Assembly: GCF_040183065.1 (NCBI RefSeq)
Contig: NC_091126.1
Location: 145,850,204-145,914,203 of the forward strand
Length of the DNA stretch: 64,000 bases
Origin: Periplaneta americana
Taxonomy: Eukaryota; Arthropoda; Insecta; Blattodea; Blattidae
Reading direction: 5' to 3'
Part shown: piece after piece, positions 41,880-53,372 of the stretch
Layout of the letters: every line of letters begins with the position of its first letter
How positions within the stretch are numbered: position 1 is the stretch's first letter
Notes under the pieces: generated by a model
Seen by the model: the letters and a program-made list of their open reading frames with translations, nothing else
The model's database searches: none
Told to the model about the DNA's origin: nothing
Made by a program: the position numbers and the translations under genes

Positions 41880-42311
41880 GTCTGGACATGATTTTAATTT
41901 ACGGAAGGACACAATGCAACTCGCGTGCTGCTCAACACTTGTGTGCAGAAAGGTTTTTAGTAAGATAGTACAGAGTGCAGAAATATTCATCGCTGTCTGC
42001 TAGCTTGTCCATGACATGAGCAGCATAATTCCAAGATTTCACAATCAGGGTAAAATATTTTTCCAGACATTGAGTGGACTCTCTGCTTTCTTTTTTAAAT
42101 CCTGTGAAAGGACATAATTATGCATTGCATGAATTTGTGCAAAGAAAATTACCCACTGTAGCACCAGCCAGATGGAATTTTACATCAAGAATTTGTCACA
42201 CTGTAAAAGAATACAGATCTGAACATTGTGAGTTACATTCTGGTAACTGTGATAGTGAGGCATTCATAAAATCACGTGATTTCCTAGCTTTCCTTCAAGA
42301 GTTTGAAACTA
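41880..42311 (+). pseudogene. hAT-like (TTF-type/DUF4371) transposase fragment, left part
   Basis: Frames read KYFFQTLSGLSAFF then, after a frameshift, LPTVAPARWNFTSRICHTVK and SRDFLAFLQEFET. The (T/A)RWN-(F/Y)xSR motif is typical of the catalytic region of TTF-zinc-finger hAT-like transposases. Translation is cut at a TA by an inserted MITE and continues at 43952. Confidence 0.68.
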
Positions 42312-42313
42312 TA

Positions 42314-43951
42314 CAGTAGAGCGACGGTTGTCAGCTCACTTTGAGGTCTGTGGATATAGAGGGAAAAATTGGATCGGTGTCTGGTAGAGTTCCCGGGTAG
42401 CTCAGTTGGTGGAGCATTGGTATGTTTAACCAAAGGTCCCGGGTTCGATGCCCGGCCCCAGAACAATTTTTCCCTCGAAATTATTCAAATCAACTTTACA
42501 GGGAGTTATACCTGAAAGCTTGATTTGCATAATACACGTCACTGTTCATGAACAGAAAACCACAATTTAAGTCACACGGAGTTAGTGTGCACTCAGTGTT
42601 GGTTGCTTGACTGTTGTCAGCCCAGTTTGAGGTCTGTGGATATAGAGAGAAAAATTGGATCGGTGTCTGGTAGAGTTCCCGGGTAGCTCAGTTGGTGGAG
42701 CGTTGGTATGTTTAACCAAAGGTCCCGGGTTCGATGTCCAACCCCGGAACAATTTTTCCCTCGAAATTATTCAAATCAACTTCACAGGGAGTTATACCTG
42801 AAAGCTTGATTCGCATTATACATGTCACTGTTTATTAACAGAAAACTACAATTTAAGTCACACAGACTTAGTGTGCACTCAATGTTGGTTGCTTGACGGT
42901 TGTCAGCCCACTTTAAGGTCTGTGGATATAGAGGGAAAAATTGGATCGGTGTCTGGTAGAGTTCCCGGGTAGCTCAGTTGGTGGAGCGTTGGTATGTTTA
43001 ACCAAAGGTCCCGGGTTCGATGTCCAACCCTGGAACAATTTTTCCCTCGAAATTATTCAAATCAACTTCACAGGGAGTTATACCTGAAAGCTTGATTCGC
43101 ATTATACATGTCACTGTTTATTAACAGAAAACTACAATTTAAGTCACACAGACTTAGTGTGCACTCAATGTTGGTTGCTTGACGGTTGTCAGCCCACTTT
43201 AAGGTCTGTGGATATAGAGGGAAAAATTGGATCGGTGTCTGGTAGAGTTCCCAGGTAGCTCAGTTGGTGGAGCATTGGTATGTTTAACCAAAGGTCCTGG
43301 GTTTGATGCTCGGCCCCGGAACAATTTTTCCCTCAAAATTATTCAAATCAACTTTACAGGGAGTTATACCTGAAAGCTTGATTCGCATTATACACGTCAC
43401 TGTTCATTAACAGAAAACCACAATTTAAGTTACACAGAGTTAGTGTGCACTTAATGTTGGTTGCTTGATGGTTGTCAGCCCAGTTTGAGGTCTGTGGATA
43501 TAGAGGGAAAAATTGGATCGGTGTCTGGTAGAGTTCCCGGGTAGCTCAGTTGGTGGAGCATTGGTACATTTAACCAAAGGTTCCGGGTTCGATGCCAGCC
43601 CCGGAACAATTTTTCCCTCGAAATTATTCAAATTATTATACAGTAGAGCATCAATTATTCGAATACTGATCAATCGAAACATTGGTTAACCGAAAGTGTT
43701 CCAGTCACCAAATTTTACTTTAATGGCCATTTTGAACTTGTCAAACTAGGCTAGTCAGTTCTCTGTGTTATTTGTAAGACGTGATACAAAATACATATGT
43801 ACAGTTTTGTGTTTAATATCTGTGTTTCTTTGTTTCATACTGCTCCTGTGACACCAGTACAATTTGTTTTCGTAAATGATCGGTTATCCGAAAAATCAGT
43901 TATCCAAACACCCCCTGTCCCCAATTGTTTCGGATAATCGATGCTCTACTG
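42314..43951. mobile_element. Pogo/Tigger-like MITE containing a SINE array
   Basis: The MITE ends cagtagagc at 42314 and (reversed) cagtagagcatcgattatcc at 43951, each flanked by TA. Its own body is 43641-43951, about 311 bases, with inverted ends cagtagagcatcaattattc. The SINE array inserted in its left terminus duplicated tatacagtagagc. Confidence 0.78.
42323..43636 (+). repeat. Pentameric tandem tRNA-like SINE array, exact 286-bp period
   Basis: tRNA-like heads start (gttcc) at 42389, 42675, 42961, 43247 and 43533, always 286 apart. The array has four full units plus 170 bases. Each head folds as a cloverleaf: acceptor tcccggg with ccccgga (one mismatch), D-arm gctcagttggtggagc, anticodon arm ttggtatgtttaaccaa (loop anticodon GTT), T-arm ccgggttcgatgcccgg. 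It is flanked by the 13-bp repeat tatacagtagagc (42310-42322, 43637-43649). Confidence 0.9.
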
Positions 43952-44100
43952 TATTTCTATTGGAAGTATTTTCGATGTTGCTACTTACACAGATATATTA
44001 TACAGTCTTTTACAAATAAAACATTTTTATATTTTTTACGGTAGCAGGAAAATAATTCTGAGGTGTTCAGGTAAAGGGGGATGTCATTTTTTGTGTAGAT
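43952..44100 (+). pseudogene. hAT-like transposase fragment, right part
   Basis: Directly after the MITE, the frame continues FLLEVFSMLLL, with YTDILYSLLQIKHF in the next frame. This is the expected next block of the same transposase. Confidence 0.62.
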
Positions 44101-44374
44101 GGAATTTTGTTCTCCAGATGAATACACAAGTTAAATTATACAAGTGAGTGTGCAAAAATAAAAGAATACTAGCAGATGATGTGTTTTATTTGTCAGAAAG
44201 TTATTTGCAATAAGGGCCCGAAGTTTTATTCTCATTTGTCTCTAAACTCATTTTTACGACTTATTTCCCTTTACCCAAACAACACAGAATTGACATCAAA
44301 GATAAGCTTTAATATGACAGAGAACGTTCTACAGCACAAGACATTACTGGAGAAAATTTGAAATATGATATAAT
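44101..44374. other. Unassigned sequence
   Basis: No recognised feature before the next MITE. Confidence 0.3.
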
Positions 44375-44557
44375 CACAGTCTAGTATATACAGTCGCGAA
44401 GCTCAATACGTAGTAAATATGCAAACATTAAATAGTTGCTCACCACTAGGATCGCTAATATCGCCTCATTACAGGCAATGCAAAATAGTACCGTCACAGT
44501 CTATTGTTTCTAGCACCCTCAAAACTCAAGCTTCGTGACTGTATATAGTAGACTGTG
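44375..44557. mobile_element. MITE family M1, copy 2 (inverted)
   Basis: Same 183-base length as copy 1 but in the opposite orientation; flanks atataat and gtataat differ at one base. Confidence 0.85.
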
Positions 44558-46015
44558 GTATAATATTACTTACTGTGTCACCAAGTGAATAACAGCTTTG
44601 TGACGATAATAGTACATTTCATGTATGGCACATCACATTAAACCCATAATTCGTTTCAAGAACACTTTTCATTTTTTGCTTTAATGACTATTGGGACTTC
44701 TGTGGATTGGTATAATTATTTTTCCACATCTCACAGCGTCAGTCATTTCCATGTTTCTAGACTGCAGCAGAGTGATTGCTGCAAGCATTTGTTTGAAGGG
44801 ATATTGAAACATACCAACATCATACATAGGTCGAGGAAGCAAAAAATTATGTCTATTTTAAGTCATATTTTGAGGTAGAATGTTTCTCTTAATTGCTATA
44901 TTTCCCATGCAAAGAAAAGTATACCATATAAATATTCCGTAGCACAGCGTCCCTGAAATAATATTCCTTATTTACATTAGTATACACATTACATAACTTC
45001 CACGTAATATGTAGACCTATCTCCATTTACTGATAAGCTTGTATGATTGCCAGTAGATCTTGACGTTCTGCAGACAAAACGTCCGATTTATCGTCCACAC
45101 ACATCGTTTTGACTTATAAATAGTGATGAGAAATGTATGAAAATGCATATTTGTACGGAGTTTCATACTTTAATGCAACTTAGTAATTAGATGTTTAATG
45201 TTGAATTAAGCTAATTGACACATGGTTTTTCGTGCACATATGTTCATATTGTGGACGTTTGTGTATATTTTGACTTTAAGAGCATACCCCTTACACATTT
45301 TTAATATTCATAGAAAAAACTAATTTCTACTTTAGTTGGATTTGGTAATTCATGTAATTATTTATGTTATCTGACGGCACTTTTTCTCGATGAAATTTAT
45401 TGAAAACTGCACGATTTGATTTGGGAAATACATATAACTACTGAAATTGATCGGAATGTGTAACTTTCATTTTATCTAGTTCTTACCATTATTTGGTAGA
45501 CTACAGTGTACACTACTGGTATGTGGTATAGTTGACAGAGGGTGACTGAAGTTGCTATGTTGTTTTGAGGTTCCTTGTATAGAGGGCTTTGTAATGTATT
45601 AATGGCTTTTTATGCCATTTTACTTTGTGCAAATGAAAAAAAAACCGTATTTTCTGCTCAATTTCAGTAGTTTGCACGCACTCTGCAAATCAAATCACAG
45701 AATTCTGAATAATTTTTTCCAGAACACGCATCGTCAGCTAAAGTAAAGGAATATTGATCTGAGGAAGATGAGAGAAATTAACAAAGTGATTCAAGTATAA
45801 AATAGTAATGTCGACGTTAATCATATCGTGTTACCAGATTATATGTTTTGTCCCCTCACTTCATGTGATGTAGAAAAACTTTCTCAAGCACAAGTTTTTT
45901 CTTATGGACAGGGAAAATAAGTTGAATCCTGAAAACTGGAAACTAATATTCTGTCACAAAGTTTCATAGTCACAAAAGAAGATGAATTGCCCATATTAAA
46001 TTGGTTTTAATTAAA
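44558..46015. other. Unassigned sequence
   Basis: No supported gene. A + frame at 44684-44878 begins with SVDWYNY, loosely like an ISXO2-type transposase motif, too weak to call. Confidence 0.3.
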
Positions 46016-46025
46016 TTAGCAATAG

Positions 46026-46270
46026 ATACTTAGTTAACGACGCTGTATCCATTATGAGGTTATGTAGCGTCAATGGAATTGGTGATAGATGATATTTGGC
46101 GAGATGAGGCCAAAGATTCGCCATAGATTACCTGACATTTGTCTTACGATTGGAGAAAACCTCGGAAAAAACCCAACCAGGTAATCAACCCAAGCGGGAA
46201 TCGAACCTGTGCCTGAGTGCAACTCCGGCGGCAGGCAAGCACCTTAACTGTTAGAGCTATGCCAGTGGCT
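46026..46270 (-). repeat. tRNA-derived SINE, family A, with 10-bp TSD
   Basis: Same layout as 163-423; degraded A and B boxes on the minus strand. The duplication ttagcaatag flanks it (46016-46025, 46271-46280). Confidence 0.85.
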
Positions 46271-46280
46271 TTAGCAATAG

Positions 46281-46985
46281 GTAATAAAGCAATAACTGAC
46301 AAATTAAAGTGATTGTTTTTTTCTACTCAGTAATGTGAATATTTTCCATTAGGCCTATATGGCTAGTATTTTGTTCTTCGTGTGTGCTACAATATGTTAA
46401 GTTTGCCGGCTTTTCAGCTTTTGCTGCATATGCAAGTGCATATTTGGACATTTTAAATGTATATCTGTATGCATATTTTAGGGTCTTCAGTGCATATAGT
46501 TCTCAATACTACTTGTAAGAATTGCCTGAGCAAATAAAAATATCAGGTAAGACATTAAATCTAGACAGGCTTAAGTTTCCAATATTGCTATAGATAAGTC
46601 ATTGGCTTTGGTGCAGTGAAGTTCCAGCTACTTGTCTGGGGATAGAAACTTGTTCACAAGAAATGCTCACCAAGTGATAATGGATTTTCACAACAATTTT
46701 TCCCCCATACATTCCATTTGAAGTAAATCTCCCAATAAATCTCTACATCCGGAAATGACCTAATTTTCGAGATATGATTTTTTCAAATACTTCAATCCAG
46801 AGGTGTAACAGCTAATGCAAACAGTACTATGTGCTAGACATATCATGCAATAAATCTCATCTAGCTACATACCGTAAGTCAAAATCTCTTAAATAATTTA
46901 AGTTATGAAAATGACATCAGATATATAATATTCGTGAAATTCACTATAGAATAGTCCATGAAGAAATGATAAGGAAATGTAAGCA
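46281..46985. other. Unassigned sequence with one arm of an inverted repeat
   Basis: The segment 46666-46765 (gctcaccaagtgataatgga onward) is an inverted copy of 48833-48920, on the other side of the DDE gene. It could mark the outer ends of a larger element. Confidence 0.45.
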
Positions 46986-47445
46986 TACCTAAAATTACTC
47001 ACTGTACTAATCACAATAGTGGAAATGGTTGTAAAATTGCTCTAAATGCATTGGAATTTTGCACCACGAACATTTCAGAAAAGTAAGTTTCTCACAGTCA
47101 CCTTTAGAGCAGTTCTGTACATCGACGTGAAAACAGAATTCTACAGGAGTGACGAATTTACCAGATTTGTTGCCAAGGTACCCGGCTTTATGCCAGCCAT
47201 ATTTGAACATATTCATATACCTAGGAGATAAAAAAAACTGATTATGCGTTAAAGACTGTAATTTTATCACATTATCTCTCTGATGCAATATAATATTCGT
47301 GCCAAGTAACAAAACGCTATCAGAGAACTTCCAAATGAAATTTTTCCAAGGCCTAAAGTCAAGAGGTTGAACAAACTGAGTTGTGTGCTTTGGAATTGTT
47401 AACATTTCCACAGTTTTACCTTCTGGAGTTATTCTTTCTATAGAC

Positions 47446-48573
47446 CAGTGGTGGGCAAAATGAACGCAACCCACAAGACAGGATTTAAATGGCAACTACA
47501 TACTATGGGAGAGGTTGCACTCTATAGTGCAGTGACGGATTTACAGACAGTTGCGCCACTACACTCCTACCTACCTTATGTAATTAGAATAGTCCATTCA
47601 CGTGATATTTAATTAATCATTTTTCAAAGCAAATTCTTCGAAATTGGGATTTATCTGTGCATGCTATTTTCAGTTGCGCAAGGAGATGAGCATCGCTTAA
47701 GCGGGATCTGTGGCTGGACTTTATAAATTTCATTTTAGAAAACAGCTGTTCGCATTGGTAGGTTGATGAATACATGCCGTCATTTTCCATAACTATGGTC
47801 CTGGAACACAACTATGGTCCACAATACAACCATTCAAAGATCATTGTAGAAGTAACATAGACCGCTCATAGATAGCTGTAGTGACTTGAATTCAAACTAC
47901 AGTACAGCAAGAATATAGATAAACGAGGTACTACGTTATGGAGTACAAAATTTGAATAGTTGTATCGTGGACAATAGTTATGTTCCAGGACGATATTTAC
48001 GGGAAATGACGGTACCCGTACTCATTATTTTTGAAGCAAACTGTCTAAGCAGTGGATATGTAGTACTGGACATCTTTTAAAAAATTTTAGCCCCCAGTAG
48101 ACCTTCACAGTCTGCTTTCAAGAAGCCATCATTCTGCAAATTCAGTACCTCTAACTGCAATTCTGGGATAACATTTTCAATTTAAACATGAAAAGGAGTG
48201 GCAAAAATATTGAAATCTTTCTCCATTCTTTGAAAATCACTGAATCTGTGTTCTTTGAACTCGTATAACAGGTGATCTATTTTAAGAATGTACATATTTA
48301 AGTTCGCGTCCTGAATATCTGTAATGAATCCTAAACTTGAGAAATGAAAGTACCGCCTTTCTTGTAAGTGTGATATCCTCTCGATTTATATGATTCTGCA
48401 AAAGACATACCGGTATCACTAATGAAGCTCTGAAGTTCAGCAGTCCAGTATAATCCGCCACATACACGCACAGTATTTTCATGGAATGGGGGAAGGGGAA
48501 GATAGGGGGTAAGTTTGATGCTTCGCTGAGATCTGACGTCACTGCGGCAATGCTGCAGAAATGCCCACCATTG
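47446..48573 (-). mobile_element. hAT element, 1128 bp, with perfect 8-bp TSD
   Basis: Ends cagtggtgggca and, reversed, caatggtgggca. The duplication ctatagac is perfect (47438-47445, 48574-48581). The minus strand has hAT remnants: LLYEFKEHRFSDFQRMEKDF, VIPELQLEVLNLQNDGFLKA and STYQCEQLFSKMKFIKSSHR, the GTF2IRD2-like C-terminal dimerisation region, broken by stops and by a nested MITE. Confidence 0.9.
47777..48012. mobile_element. MITE nested in the hAT element, 236 bp
   Basis: Long imperfect inverted ends of about 55 bases (ccgtcatt... outer; tcctggaacacaactatggt inner on the left, tcctggaacataactattgt reversed on the right). It interrupts the hAT frame just before STYQCEQLFSK. Target duplication unclear. 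Confidence 0.72.
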
Positions 48574-48760
48574 CTATAGACTCTCTGCCTCAGTAACTAG
48601 TTCACGAGTCTACAAAAAGAATGCAATGATCACTGAAAGCTGGAAAGTATACTTCTTGAAACTACGAGTACTTGAAGAAGTGAGTTTTCATAAGCTGAAT
48701 TTGAGGGCAATGCATCAACATTTGGGGCCTTAAACATTTTCTTCTTCACGATGACAGTGG

Positions 48761-49166
48761 AGATATGAAACCTATGAGTATCAAGCGATTATTTTGAAAA
48801 TCATAGCTTGAAGGCTAGACCTTCTCCAGATGTAGAAATTTATTGGGAGATCTCTTATTTCAAATGGAATATATGGGGGAAAAATAGTTGTGAAAATTTA
48901 TTATCACTTGGTGAGCCTTCCTTGTCAGTCATGGTTGAAGCAGGAAGACACACCTGACAGCATTGGATTGACGAATACCTTCTCGTCATCTTAGGGACTG
49001 CAATCAACATGACACATATGCCACACAATGTGCCAAAGCCACCCAGACCTATCCATCCTAGGACTTTTGTCAATTGTCGGTTTTGGAGTCATAATAACAA
49101 TCTTGGTTGTATAACCGTTACTCTCTTCGACCTTATGTGTAGTGTACACTCTGGAGGATTAGCACA
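48761..49166. other. Flank of the DDE gene with the second inverted-repeat arm
   Basis: 48833-48920 pairs with 46666-46765 as an inverted repeat. The minus-strand frame at 48855-49073 (VLGWIGLGGFGTLCGICVML) has no recognised family. Confidence 0.4.
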
Positions 49167-49173
49167 GTAATAT

Positions 49174-49365
49174 CACAGTCTAGTATATTAAGTATATACA
49201 GTCACGAAGCTTGAGTTGATGAGGGTATTAGGAATAATAGACTGTGCAGGTACTGTTTCACATTGTATGTGATGAGGCGATAGTAGCGATCCTAGTGGTT
49301 AGCAACTATCTATGGATGCATATTTACTACGTATTGAGCTTCGTGACTGTGTATACTAGACTGTG
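49174..49365. mobile_element. MITE family M1, copy 3 (192 bp)
   Basis: Same orientation as copy 1, with a small insertion near the left end. The 7-bp duplication gtaatat is perfect (49167-49173, 49366-49372). Confidence 0.88.
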
Positions 49366-49372
49366 GTAATAT

Positions 49373-50455
49373 CACACAAATTATGATTACTCGTCTCCAA
49401 ACAATACGACATACCTCATTCTTTGCATCACATATAACAACTGCCCAGTGTCATCCTTAATTTATTCATGCACTGTGCATCACTTCATTTGTTGTATTAC
49501 ACACATCTTACATCAACACTAGTATTAAGTTTTGCAATAAGTCAGAAGTTATACAAAAATATTAAATATATATTACCTATCCAAGACGAGTGAGGATCCG
49601 GCAGTTCTGTGAACTAAACTGTGTATCTGCTGTGGCTGTCAGTACATTCGTGTTCCCTCTCAGTCGGCCTATACACTGGGGCATATTGAAAAAAAATCCG
49701 AAATTCAAAACGTAAGGATGTAGAAAAGTTGTCTTGTAATCTCTACTATAACCAGTAAAAAAACTAGGTCTCTGATTACATTTTTTATTGAGCCACAGAT
49801 CTAAAAATTATTGTGTAGGCTACCTAAAGTAAAATTTTTATTAATTTATTTTCATAATTCTTCGATGCATGGCGAATAGAGCTCAAGTCACCTTCTTTTC
49901 TACAAATTTTAGTGCCTGAAAAGCTATTAAAAAGGAAAACTTAAGTTTTCATGTGGTATTACAGACATGTGTTGGGTGGAATGTAAGTCATAATACAGTA
50001 AAATGATCATTTTCCCTTGTCTTATTTTATAACATTTTGTCGGTATTAACAGATTATGTCGACATATGCCCATAGTATCATCACCATATGATGTACTGGA
50101 GAAATATTATGTTGACCAATTTAAGATTTTTATGCGTCTGTACCTAAACTAACAGGTACCAACACTGTATTAATAAGGAAGTTTGTAAGATTTATATTTC
50201 CACTTGTTACATTCTAGAATATGAAAGAATAGCATTAACGAGTTACTGAAAGTGTTGTTAAGATGTTCTATAGTAGAAAGAAAATGGTTCTTCTTGTACA
50301 AAAGCAATAGGGTTAGGTAAATGTTTTTAATAAGAGTATTTTCTGTAAGTATTATTTTTAATATAAAATAGGCAAATTGACTCGCTCTTACAGATTAGAA
50401 TCAAATTAAAATGATGCTTTTAGTGATTGATATTATTATTTACTACATACAATTG
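49373..50455. other. Unassigned sequence
   Basis: No gene or bordered repeat recognised. Confidence 0.3.
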
Positions 50456-50685
50456 ATGTCGGTCTCGGTATCGTACTTGGTATAGCACTGGCCTTCTATG
50501 CTCGAGGTTGCAGGTTCGATCCCGGCCTAGGTCAATGGCATTTAAGTGTGTTTAAATGCGACAGGCTCATGTCAGTAGATTTACTGGAATGTGAAAACTC
50601 CTATGGGACAAAATTCCTGCACACCGGCGACGCTGATATAACCTCTGCTGTTGCGGCATTAAATAAACCATAATTTAAATTTTTA
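50456..50685 (+). repeat. tRNA-derived SINE, family C
   Basis: The tRNA-like head has an A-box-like gtatcgtacttggtatagca and B-box ggttcgatcccgg. The body has gggacaaaattcctgcacac then cggcgacgctgatataacct, ending in aaataaaccataattt. Confidence 0.8.
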
Positions 50686-51585
50686 CAACTGATTCCATAT
50701 GTATGGGTTATTATTTGTCTAATGCAATAACATTTTCTTCAATTTCTCTTCGTTCTGAGTGTGAAAGAAACTATTGTGACTATATAAAAACATTAGAACA
50801 TCATTGCAGTGGATTATGTTCAAAGTGTAATTACTGTGTAATATTGATAATGATAGTTATACTCTTTTTGTGTTATGAGTATAAATGCATCGGTGCATGC
50901 TATATATTGTGTTTAATGAAATATATTATGTATAACAAGTAACTAGAATTATGTGTAACTAAGTACATCACTAATAATTATTAACTTTTTAAAGGTATTT
51001 ATATGTGGAGGGAAGATGAAACATTCTCCTAGAATATTCTGTAATACTCAAGAGAAATAAACAACATGTTTTAAACATTTCGGTGCAAAATGGACTCAAT
51101 GTTTTGTTAGTGTAGGTTGCATATACCGTTATTGCTCTAAAAGGTTATATTTGGTTCGATTAGCTCGGTATATAGGCTTACCTACAACTCAGAGTTCAAA
51201 TACCTCCCTCCCCAGGACGACATGTGTAGACATATTGCCAACATAATATCTCAGAGTTCACTTCCACATTATTTCATAGGACAAAAGTTTTGCGAGCCAG
51301 TGTACAAAGCAACTGCACTGGAATTTGTCCATTCCTTTTCGTGTAATAAGTATTTGTTTTATTTTAGGTTTAAGCTGGACACACTGTATTTTGGTGTCCT
51401 ACAATTTTCGTGAAATTTCTAATACTTGAAACATTGAAATATGAAATGAAATACCGGTACCCATTTTTGAAAATGTGTGGAATTGCTTAAAAAACGTATA
51501 ATTGTTGTGTGTAGATAGTAATTCAGATGAAAACTCACTGCAGGGCAACAAAATGTATCACTAAGCTCATTAGGGACAACACGGG
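50686..51585. other. Unassigned sequence
   Basis: No recognised feature; short Cys-rich frame at 50703-50942 is not a known family. Confidence 0.3.
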
Positions 51586-51906
51586 AATTCTAGTTGAAGC
51601 AAGTGAAGACATAGATTTGGAAGTAAATCCCGAAAAGGCAAAGTATATGATTATGTCTCATGACCAGAATGTTATACGAAATGGAAATCTAGAAATGCAT
51701 ATAAAGTGTTAGGTTGGAGGCCGGAGGGAAAAAGATCTTTGGGGAGACCGAGACATAGATATGAGGATAATATTAAAATGGATTTGAGGGAGGTGGGATA
51801 TGATGGTAGAGACTGGGTTAATCTTGCTCAGGATAGGGACTGATGGCGGGATTTTGTGAGGGTGGCAATGAACCTACAGGTTCCTTAAAAGCCATAAGTA
51901 AGTAAG
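51570..51906 (+). pseudogene. Internally deleted (TAAG)n retrotransposon fragment
   Basis: It begins at the codons for REN-TGILVEASED, continues LEVNPEKAKYMIMS, then jumps at ggaaatctagaaatgc from just after the NVIRNGN codons to the SRNAYR region, losing about 450 bases. It ends in the family's 3' tail (aagtaagtaag). Confidence 0.87.
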
Positions 51907-51954
51907 CTCGAAGACATTTTAAATGCATTCAAGGAATTAGATTCTTTTGCAGTC

Positions 51955-52115
51955 ACACCACACCACACCACACCACAAAAAAACACACACACGCACGCAC
52001 GCACGCACACACACACCACAAACAAACCCCACACACAAGCACTAAACACACACACCACAAAGCACACGCATACCACAAACACAATACACATATACCACAC
52101 ACACAACACACAAAT
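51955..52115. repeat. CA-rich simple repeat
   Basis: Runs of accac, acac and acgc units. Frames across it give Val/Cys-rich artefacts. Confidence 0.93.
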
Positions 52116-53314
52116 TTTGAAAATTAAAAAATTCGAAATTCTCAAAATTCAAAATTCAAATTTGAAAATTTCAAGGAATGAATTTTTAAAATTCAAAATT
52201 TTAGAAATTCAGAATTCAAAAACTCAAAATTAAAAAAATTCAAATTAAAAAAAAATAAAAATTTTTAAAATTCAAAATTTATAAAATTCAACATTTCGAA
52301 ATTAAAAGATTCGAAATTTGTAAAATTCAACATTTCAAAATTTTTAAAATTCGAAAATTCAAAATTTCCAAATTCAAAAATTCAAAATTTTCAAAAATTT
52401 AAAATTATTAAATTAAAAAATTCGAAATTTCAAAATTCAAAATTTCAAATTTCAATTTTTACATTTTTACATATTGAATTTTAATTCAAATTTATGAAAA
52501 TTCCAATTCTAAATTACAAAAAATAAATTAACATTTTTTAAAATACAAATTTTACAGCTAAAAGATTTTAAAAATTCAAGAACGCAAAATTTAAAAAAAT
52601 TACAAATTCAAAATTTCAAAACTGTAATAATAACTATAATAATTCGAAAGTTCAAAATTCCTAAATTTAAAAAAATTTAAAAAACTTTAAAATTGAAAAA
52701 TAAAAAAAAATAAAAATTCGTTTAGAATCTAAATTATAAAAATTTTAAATTAAAAAATTCAAAATATTAAAAATTCAAAATTTTCAAAATTTAAAATTGT
52801 TTCGAAAATTTCAATTATAAAAATTCAAAGTTTCAAAATTCCAAGTGTTGAAAATTTTCAGAATTCAAAATTTCATAACATTCTAAATTCAAAATTTTTG
52901 GAAAATAAAAATTTCATAATTTAAAAAATCGAAAATTTCAGTATCAAAATCTCAAAATTTTAAAATTTCATAATTTTCTTAGTTCAAAACTCTAAAATTT
53001 ACAAATTCAAAATTTCAAATTTTTAAAAATTCAAAATTTCAAAATTCAAGACTTTGAAAATTCAGAAATTCAAAATTTTGAAAATTCAACAATTAAAAAA
53101 TTGAAAATGCAGTATTTTAAAAATTCAAAACTGTAAAAATTCAATATTTTAAAAATTTCAAAACTTCATAACATTCTAAATTCTAAATTATTATTTTATT
53201 ACATTTCCATTTTGATATATTCTTCCTTGCGTTTTTCCATATTAACCATTTGTACTAAATGAGTTGCTTTCACTATATTCCAATGTATTTTACTTTCCTT
53301 TTTGTTCTATTATG

Positions 53315-53372
<58 letters not shown>

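Larger units (their letters stand above)
46990..48760 (-). pseudogene. DDE endonuclease-type transposase gene, split by a hAT
   Basis: Minus-strand reading, right to left: QLMKTHFFKYS, CILFVDS-TSY (catalytic Asp), the inserted hAT, then IERITPEGKTVEMLTIPKHT, TQFVQPLDFRPWKNFIWKF, LHQRDNVIKLQSLTHNQFF and a C-terminal Cys/His tail ending FYNHFHYCD. The IPKHTTQFVQPLD block is typical of DDE-1 (pogo/jerky-like) transposases. Two in-frame stops near 48600 show it is dead. Confidence 0.78.

Noticed and set aside
42389-43605. Five functional tRNA genes with GTT-type anticodon
   Set aside because: The heads fold well but have an acceptor mismatch, identical 286-bp spacing and SINE-like context with a TSD, so they are tRNA-derived repeats.
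42284-43682. Minus-strand frames repeating PPTELPGNSTRHRSNFSLYI as a gene family
   Set aside because: They are the antisense of the tandem tRNA-like SINE units.
44684-44878. ISXO2-like transposase fragment (SVDWYNY)
   Set aside because: One short motif without the catalytic DDE region is not enough.
51885-52145. Val/Cys-rich 86-residue minus-strand frame
   Set aside because: It is the reverse reading of the CA-rich simple repeat.
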